Assembly: GCA_026027325.1 (NCBI GenBank) | Contig: JAMSLZ010000011.1 | Span: 868,001-932,000 of the forward strand | From: Actinomucor elegans | Lineage: Eukaryota > Mucoromycota > Mucoromycetes > Mucorales > Mucoraceae | Direction: 5' to 3' | Length of the DNA stretch: 64,000 nucleotides | Part shown: positions 58,594-64,000 of the stretch, piece after piece | How positions within the stretch are numbered: the stretch's first letter is position 1 | Layout: each line of letters begins with the position of its first letter | Program-made: the position numbers and the translations under genes | Notes under the pieces: generated by a model | Told to the model about the DNA's origin: nothing | The model's input: only the letters and a program-made list of their open reading frames with translations | The model's database searches: none

Positions 58594-59846
58594 ATGGGTA
58601 AAAAGAATTCTGAAGATTATAGCCGATCCTCCAAGTCGCAAGGACATAAAGCTACAAGCACTAAATCGCACAAATCGCATGCTAGGTAAACTCATTAAAC
58701 TCGATCCATATATTCCTGCATTAACATAATCTTGCAGTTCAGGAAAAGGATCTCGGTTTGACAGATATGCCGATGCCAGCTTAACCGCCCCCGGCAAAGA
58801 AGAGGGAAATGGTGAGGCGATGACTATACGGAAACAAGGGGGAGGGGGAGATTATACTGTACTAAACTGGGTATAATAGTTGAGCACGATCAAGAATTGT
58901 CCAGTATTCCTATGCCTGTTGCCATGTGGGTATGTTGGTTGATAAATATTTGGTTTGCAGACAGGATACTTTTTACTCAGTCGTTATGCCCATATAGGAT
59001 TTTGCTCACTGTGATCCTAAACGTTGCTCAGGTGTCAAGTTGGCACGAACAGGCATGCTCAAAACCTTGAAACTAACACAACGATTCCGTGGTATCGTCG
59101 CCAGGTAAAATAAAATAAAATAAAAGGAGCAACAGCTTGATATGATTTGTGCAGCAGCTAACTTCTATGTAGTCCCATTGGTGAAAAAGCTGTATCGCCA
59201 GCAGATAGAAAGATAGTAGAATTGTATGGCGCAGGTGTAGTTGATTGTTCATGGGCTCGTGTGGATGAAGTGCCTTTCTCCAAGATCAGAGGCCCTACAG
59301 ATCGTTTACTGCCTTATCTTGTAGCTACAAATCCCGTAAACTATGGTAAACCATGGAAATTGAACTGTGCAGAAGCCTTAGCTGCTATCTTTTACATTAC
59401 GGGTTATCCTGAACATGGTGAGGCTTTATTGGCTAAATTCAAGTGGGGTCACGCTTTCAAGAAAGTGAACGGGTAAGCCCAGCTATTCAAGATCAGAATG
59501 CTCAGATATTTACTCCATTGATAGTGGTTTACTTTCGCGATATGCTAAATGTAAAGATTCGACTGAAGTCGTAGCTGTTCAAAATGAATATCTTGCGCAA
59601 TTGGAGGAAGACGAACGCGTTAAAAAAGAAGCTGCTGCACATCAAGACGACTTAATAGACAGTGAAGATGATGATTTATTATTCAAGAATCATAACCGTG
59701 ATAATGCATTTACAGCCTTTGATGATAGTGAGGATGAAGAGGATTCTGATGAATACAGTGAAGAAGAAGATTCTGATGAGAGCGCTGGATCTGGTGTTGA
59801 TGAAATCCAAGACAAGTTAGGCAATACCCATATTCGCGATCATTAG
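58594..59846 (+). CDS. TSR3: 18S rRNA aminocarboxypropyltransferase
   Basis: Six exons (58594-58685, 58738-58811, 58880-58929, 58998-59104, 59173-59472, 59525-59846) give 314 residues. The core matches TSR3: VAMWDFAHCDPKRCSGVKL, VDCSWARVDEVPFSK, RLLPYLVATNPVNYGKPWKL, NCAEALAAIFYITG, FKWGHAF. The enzyme transfers the 3-amino-3-carboxypropyl group of SAM to the hypermodified uridine of 18S rRNA (1191 in yeast) late in 40S maturation. The N-terminal 30 residues are Ser/Lys-rich. The last 80 residues form an acidic Asp/Glu/Ser tail (SEDEEDSDEYSEEEDSD). The 59222 ATG is internal, not the start. Confidence 0.95.
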
Positions 59847-60034
59847 ACTTTTTTGCTTAAATAAAACAGTACATACGTAACTCCACTTGAACGCGTCATT
59901 CCATTATATATGTAACCACTCTTTCATTATTCAAGTGACAGTATTATTTACAAAACTCAATGTAAATAAGCAAATAGTATGTATATTTCTTTATTATAAA
60001 GAAAGAGGTAACGAAGGGGGAGAGTATATCATAT

Positions 60035-60482
60035 TTACAACTTGGACTTGTCACCAGCAAGTTGCTTGAAAACAGTATCCAGCTTGGTAGCCAACATCAT
60101 TTGACCCTTGATCTTGAGCTTACCAGACATGTATGCCTTTTGACCTATTACCAAAATCAATACGACATTATCTTTTCTTTTTAGATAATTATTACTTACC
60201 ATTGAGTTTACCAGAAGCCAATTGAACAAAGTCAGCATCACTGATGGAGATAATAGCATCAGCCTTGTTGGGGCCCTTACCCTTAACAACAGCACCTTGC
60301 TTCTTGAGGTCAACAGTGAAGGTCTCGGTCTTTTTGTCAGCGTTCATCACGACGAATTCAAAGATGCCGTTGACTTGCTTAAGAAGCTTGGCCTTAGCAT
60401 CAGCAGGAAGAGCATCAACAGATTGCTTAAGAGCAGCAAAGACTTCAGAGCTTTGGAATCCGGCAGTTTTGATATCAGACAT
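60035..60482 (-). CDS. Peroxisomal SCP2 sterol-carrier/lipid-binding protein
   Basis: Two exons (60482-60200, 60144-60035) give 130 residues, a single SCP2 domain. FVVMNADKKTETFTVDLK, KADAIISISDADFVQLASG and KAYMSGKLKIKGQMMLA are typical. The protein ends in SKL, a canonical PTS1, so it should be imported into peroxisomes as in Yarrowia SCP2. It binds fatty acids or acyl-CoAs and assists beta-oxidation. Codon bias indicates high expression. It converges with TSR3, with 188 bp between stops. Confidence 0.94.
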
Positions 60483-61883
60483 GTTTAAAAGTTGATGAGA
60501 AGAAAAGAAGAAGAAAAATATGTACAGAAGGTAAATAAATACATGGTTTTTCACGTGTAGAACCGGTGTCATTGGTTGTGTAATTCGGAATTCGAACCAC
60601 TTCACTTGCACATGAAGATTCTTGGTAACTCTGGAGTCGATTTTTTTTTCCCATAAAATGCGGGGAACAAGTTCATATGAAAACTGGTAATCCAATCTAT
60701 TTCAACTCCAGTTGTTGCTGTTGAATACCAGAAAGACTGTGGCTTTAGGAGTTTACAGTCACTTAAAAAGTGCTTATTTGTGCGTACTCAACGGTATAAT
60801 TATAACTCTATTCATCTATATGGCATTTAAACTCTGCCAAGCCAGTTTTCAGTTGATCTACTAGATATATAATCCTGTTATTCCGAAATTTAATTTGGCA
60901 AGAGCAAGCAAGCAGAAAAAAAAAGGCAATTCGGTCAATAAACTCTATAAACCAGCAGTAGCTTATAAAACATTCATCATATCTGATGCAGCAGTTCATT
61001 CTGAATATGGAATACTGGTTTAACGTAGGATTTAATCATTAGCGAGAGGCCTAGAGATGATAAATAGCATTGTTCATATACAATGCATTAGCTCCTTACT
61101 GAACAATACGCTACACCTTTATTCTGTAGTTGAGTGCTAGTTCCTATAAATGCAGCGTTTCATTTTGTGTATCAATTTGCTGATCTGATGTGGTGTTTAA
61201 CCGAGACGGAAAATCCGGAGATGAATAGGGCGCCATATGAATTTTCCATGTTGTGATTTTTAAAATTTGTCTTTATAAACGATGTTCTCTTTCGCATGCT
61301 ATTAGTATCATACATAGACGAAAAGAATAATTAAGTCCACAAGGCTAAGATATTTGCTCCATATGAGGTTTAAAATCGTACAAGTTTATACGTGATTATA
61401 AAAACTGACGTACCGTTAAGAACATGCTTGGTTCCAGCTATTTCCCAAATTACAGCCGTCTATCGCTTGGGTTTTTGAAATTTTTGTCCAGAGAATCAAG
61501 AACTCAATTGTTCAATCTCCACTCAACCAATCTAATCAGTGGATTCGCAAATCAAAGAAAGTTCATTATACGTTCGACTCATTGACAATATTCAACAATG
61601 AAGTAGATGCAAAGTAGATGTCCTGATAAAAGGTTACATGGCGAGTAACGCAGTAATACAGTTTTTTCTTCCAAATAATGAAATGATGATCAAAGTGCAT
61701 ATTATCACTAATGCAAAAACCTTTAATGCCAACGTAAAATAGATTTAGATAGCTGCATCTTGTTTATTTGTAAATGGTGCGCTTATAGCCTGCAAATTAG
61801 TTTCGAAAGAGTGGTGTATGATATATGTATATAAAGATGATTGATGAAGCAAAATAATGTAGGAATGTAAAGAAGCTTTGTTA
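60483..61883. other. Intergenic with repeat copies
   Basis: Two minus-strand repeat units lie at about 60960-61230. Otherwise AT-rich. No gene is seen. Confidence 0.55.
60960..61230 (-). repeat. Two degenerate copies of the ~175-bp dispersed repeat
   Basis: On minus, one unit starts near 61225 (TTTTCCGTCTCGGTTAAACA, then CCACATCAGATC). The next starts near 61058 (CTCTAGGCCTCTCGCTAATG, then TTCAGAATGAACTGCTGCAT). The period is about 167. Confidence 0.55.
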
Positions 61884-62604
61884 TTAAACTCGAGAAGCTA
61901 CCCAGATAGCAGTTTTACATCCTTGCATAATGACAGCCTTAAGTGCAGAGTGTAGAGGCGCTTGTTGAGCATCATGAGCAATAGCAATATCATGATGTTC
62001 TAATTCTTCATCCCTGAACTTGGCTACAGTCTATAATTTGAAATTATACGTTAATTAAAGCTACTAAATGTCCTATGTCTTGCTTTACCTTGCTAAGTTC
62101 AATCAAATCACTGTTGTGATCCTTGATAGCTACAAGCTCTCTCAACTGATCATCATAATGATTACCAATGACAGTCTCTACCGCTTCTGTACAAGCCATA
62201 GCAGCTTCTTTACCGATTAAAGCAGTACCATAACCAACGGCATAACCAGCTACTTCCCAAAGAGGTCTCAATAAACTAGGTCTTACACGGTGATGTCCAA
62301 CCAATTCGTCAAACTTGGCCAAATGTTCTTTCTCTTGATCCCACATTTCTTGCAAAATGGGTTTCAGTTTTTTATCATGGCCCAAGACGGCGATTTGTCC
62401 TTTGTAAATATAATAAGCGCCCACTTCACCAGCTTGATCTACGCGAATCATAGGCGCAAGAAATTCGCGTTCTTTGTCAGTCAATGTACGATTGCTGACA
62501 GGTTTCTCGGGTGCATTGTAAGTAGCTAATGTACGTTGTTGGATAGGCATAACAAGAAGAGATTTGTTTTGCAACAAAAGAGCTTGTTTCGAAACTCGAA
62601 GCAT
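61884..62604 (-). CDS. COQ7: 5-demethoxyubiquinone hydroxylase, mitochondrial
   Basis: Two exons (62604-62089, 62030-61884) give 220 residues. The presequence (MLRVSKQALLLQ...RTLATYN) is followed by a diiron four-helix carboxylate fold. Ligand motifs are seen in order: RVDQAGEVGAYYIYKGQ, WDQEKEHLAKFDELV, CTEAVETVIGNHYDDQ, FRDEELEHHDIAI. It hydroxylates demethoxyubiquinone in the penultimate step of ubiquinone synthesis and usually works with COQ9 in the Coq complex. The C-terminus GCKTAIWVASRV is typical. The gene is complete. Confidence 0.96.
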
Positions 62605-63726
62605 GGTGTATGGTAATGATAAAATGGCAGGGAAAACTGTTTATCAGATGCAGATACCCCTCCCCCCCTCCATCAAAAATACTGCTGCGTTTTTTTTTTT
62701 TTTTAAGCAGGCGCTCGTACCAAAAAAGGTCACGCCATTGTTCATTTTAACCAAGTGCAATTACGCGGAAAAGTAAAAGCTTGGCCGAGGATAAAGTCAA
62801 AAATCTATTGCTACCGGACAAAGAGTAAAACGCTTCCGAGACTTGCTGTACAAGAATTTGTTGGTCCATAATCGCGTATTCATTCATTATGTTGTACAGC
62901 ATCACTATGACCGACGTAGTCTCCATATATACATCGTTGTACTCTATTCATCTCGTAAGTGTACGTTGGACGGGTAGCATACAATCAAGCACAAAAAAAA
63001 ACAATAAGTGTTTTTATGACAAGTGTGTCATACTTAATCTGGTATTAGGTATCCTGTTTAATAATATCTCGGCTCATAGTTTTTATGTGGCATCAGTATA
63101 TAATAGGTTCTAATGTAAAGGCCGACGCTGCTTTTACAAATTATGCTACTACAAACATCACTTTAATCCTTCTTTCACTGATACAGGATCTTGAGTAATG
63201 GCGAACAAAAACCTATAAAAACATTTGCATTTGGTTTTCAGAAATAAAATTGTTGTATTCATTAAAGATGAAGATACTAGAAAAGAATTTTCCATGCTCC
63301 ATTCTACTAGCATGGTGATATAACTTTTGTATTTGGTAGATATCTACTATACAATGAAAATAATGATACCTATCAGGGAGCAAGAATAGCAACAAAAGCT
63401 AGAGCTCGATGTGTGCATACATATTAAGCAATCATGTTTGCTTGCAATGTAGCTCACACCTGAACGAACAACATATTAGAGTCATTGAAAGGTATACCTG
63501 TCGACTTTTATCAAAAACATCGTGTCGACTATTGATAATAAAGGCTTCCAATCCAGCTATCCTTTCAACACATCTAATCAGTATCCAAGTTCATCAATAT
63601 ATCAATTATGTATAGCATACGTTATATTACTTTCTTGGGCTACAAAGTCAGAGACTAGAAATCAGATTTTACGCGCTTATCTACCGCGCCGCACGCGCGG
63701 TATTGCACTTTATTTTCTTTTCAAGT
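62605..63726. other. Intergenic
   Basis: C/T homopolymers near 62657-62668 and T16 at 62689-62704. Plus ORFs at 62889-63113 and 63409-63761 have no motif. A GC-rich palindrome is at 63682-63702. Confidence 0.5.
63682..63702. promoter_or_regulatory. GC-rich palindrome in core promoter
   Basis: TACCGCG at 63682-63688 and CGCGGTA at 63696-63702 are inverted copies with a seven-base spacer, 25-45 bp upstream of the ATG at 63727. It looks like a dimeric regulator site. The factor is unknown. Confidence 0.45.
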
Positions 63727-64000
63727 ATGTCCAACACTTTAGAGCAAGATCAAATGGCTGATCTTGGCACAGTAGAAGAAACAGCTGTGCTAATAGAAAC
63801 TGAATCAACCATTGTAACCGAGGAAGTACCACCTGTCACAACTTACAGTGTGTTTATACCCGATTTTACACAATCAACTACATTGATCAGTTCAACCCAC
63901 AATCGTTACAATGATACTATTCAATCCTGTCTTGAAAAAGACGAATCTATTATTCAACAAAAAGTTGCTTTAGCCGAGCAATCAGAAAACAATAACTTTT
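63727..64000 (+). CDS. Start of an unrecognised gene (runs off the window)
   Basis: An ATG at 63727 opens a frame that runs 91 codons to the window edge. The protein starts MSNTLEQDQMADLGTVEETA, is rich in Glu, Thr, Ser and Val, and has a DFTQSTTLISSTHNRYNDT stretch. No domain is recognisable in this part. The intact frame to the edge and the GC-rich promoter palindrome support a real gene. Function is unknown. Confidence 0.55.
   Translation, partial: MSNTLEQDQMADLGTVEETAVLIETESTIVTEEVPPVTTYSVFIPDFTQSTTLISSTHNRYNDTIQSCLEKDESIIQQKVALAEQSENNNF

Noticed and set aside
60580..60610. A GGTTCGAATTCC sequence on minus that resembles a tRNA B box
   Set aside because: No acceptor stem, D arm or anticodon arm can be formed around it.
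1..64000. CRISPR-like arrays, because tandem units of regular period are present
   Set aside because: The units are about 175 bp, degenerate, without short identical repeats and unique spacers, and the genome is eukaryotic.

Overview
The window reads as nuclear DNA of a filamentous fungus, most probably an early-diverging one of the Mucorales/Mucoromycota type. The reasons are AT-rich intergenic DNA, many very short (about 50-75 nt) GT-AG introns, monocistronic genes on both strands, strong codon bias in housekeeping genes, and a fungal gene set. I cannot name the genus. No rRNA, tRNA, CRISPR or prokaryotic operon was found. All exon joins below were derived by reading frame and splice-site logic, not from transcripts.

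Layout. 0.4-6.5 kb: two tandem cytochrome P450 genes; the promoter of the second is interrupted by a decayed non-LTR retrotransposon (2.3-4.7 kb). 7.9-9.4 kb: an alpha-arrestin. 11.5-13.2 kb (-): UAP1. 14.0-17.3 kb (-): a secreted subtilisin-like protease with ten exons. 17.6-20.2 kb (-): a Sec7-PH Arf exchange factor with an apparent one-base frameshift. 20.2-27.2 kb: a gene-poor stretch with a foldback/MITE-like element and a broken secreted-protein gene. 27.3-28.5 kb (-): a Golgi-type glycosyltransferase, divergent from an RGG-rich caprin-like gene (28.8-30.6 kb). 31.5-36.2 kb: a compact block of an MoCF-domain protein, a CCCH-zinc-finger methyltransferase, MOZART1 and a bifunctional polynucleotide kinase/phosphatase. 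37.7-40.9 kb: KGD1. 42.9-43.7 kb: a calmodulin-like gene. 45.7-47.7 kb (-): PEP carboxykinase. 48.6-50.5 kb (-): an APSES (StuA/Efg1-type) transcription factor. 51.5 kb (-): a 42-residue small ORF. 53.0-54.5 kb: a second alpha-arrestin. 55.8-58.1 kb: mitochondrial bL17 and IBA57, divergent. 58.6-59.8 kb: TSR3. 60.0-60.5 kb (-): peroxisomal SCP2. 61.9-62.6 kb (-): COQ7. 63.7 kb to the end: the start of an unrecognised gene.

Functionally this is an ordinary mixture rather than a cluster: carbon metabolism (KGD1, PCK1), mitochondrial biogenesis (bL17m, IBA57, COQ7), cell-wall precursor supply (UAP1), trafficking (Sec7 GEF, arrestins), DNA repair and microtubule nucleation (PNKP, MZT1), and development (APSES factor).

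The most unusual signal outside genes is a degenerate repeat of about 160-180 bp that recurs at least sixteen times in eight intergenic loci on both strands, in places head to tail. Next in interest are the foldback element at 21.97-22.44 kb, the retroelement inserted in a P450 promoter, a GC-AG intron directly after the calmodulin ATG, and the small unannotated ORF. I do not see a clearly new multi-gene system.
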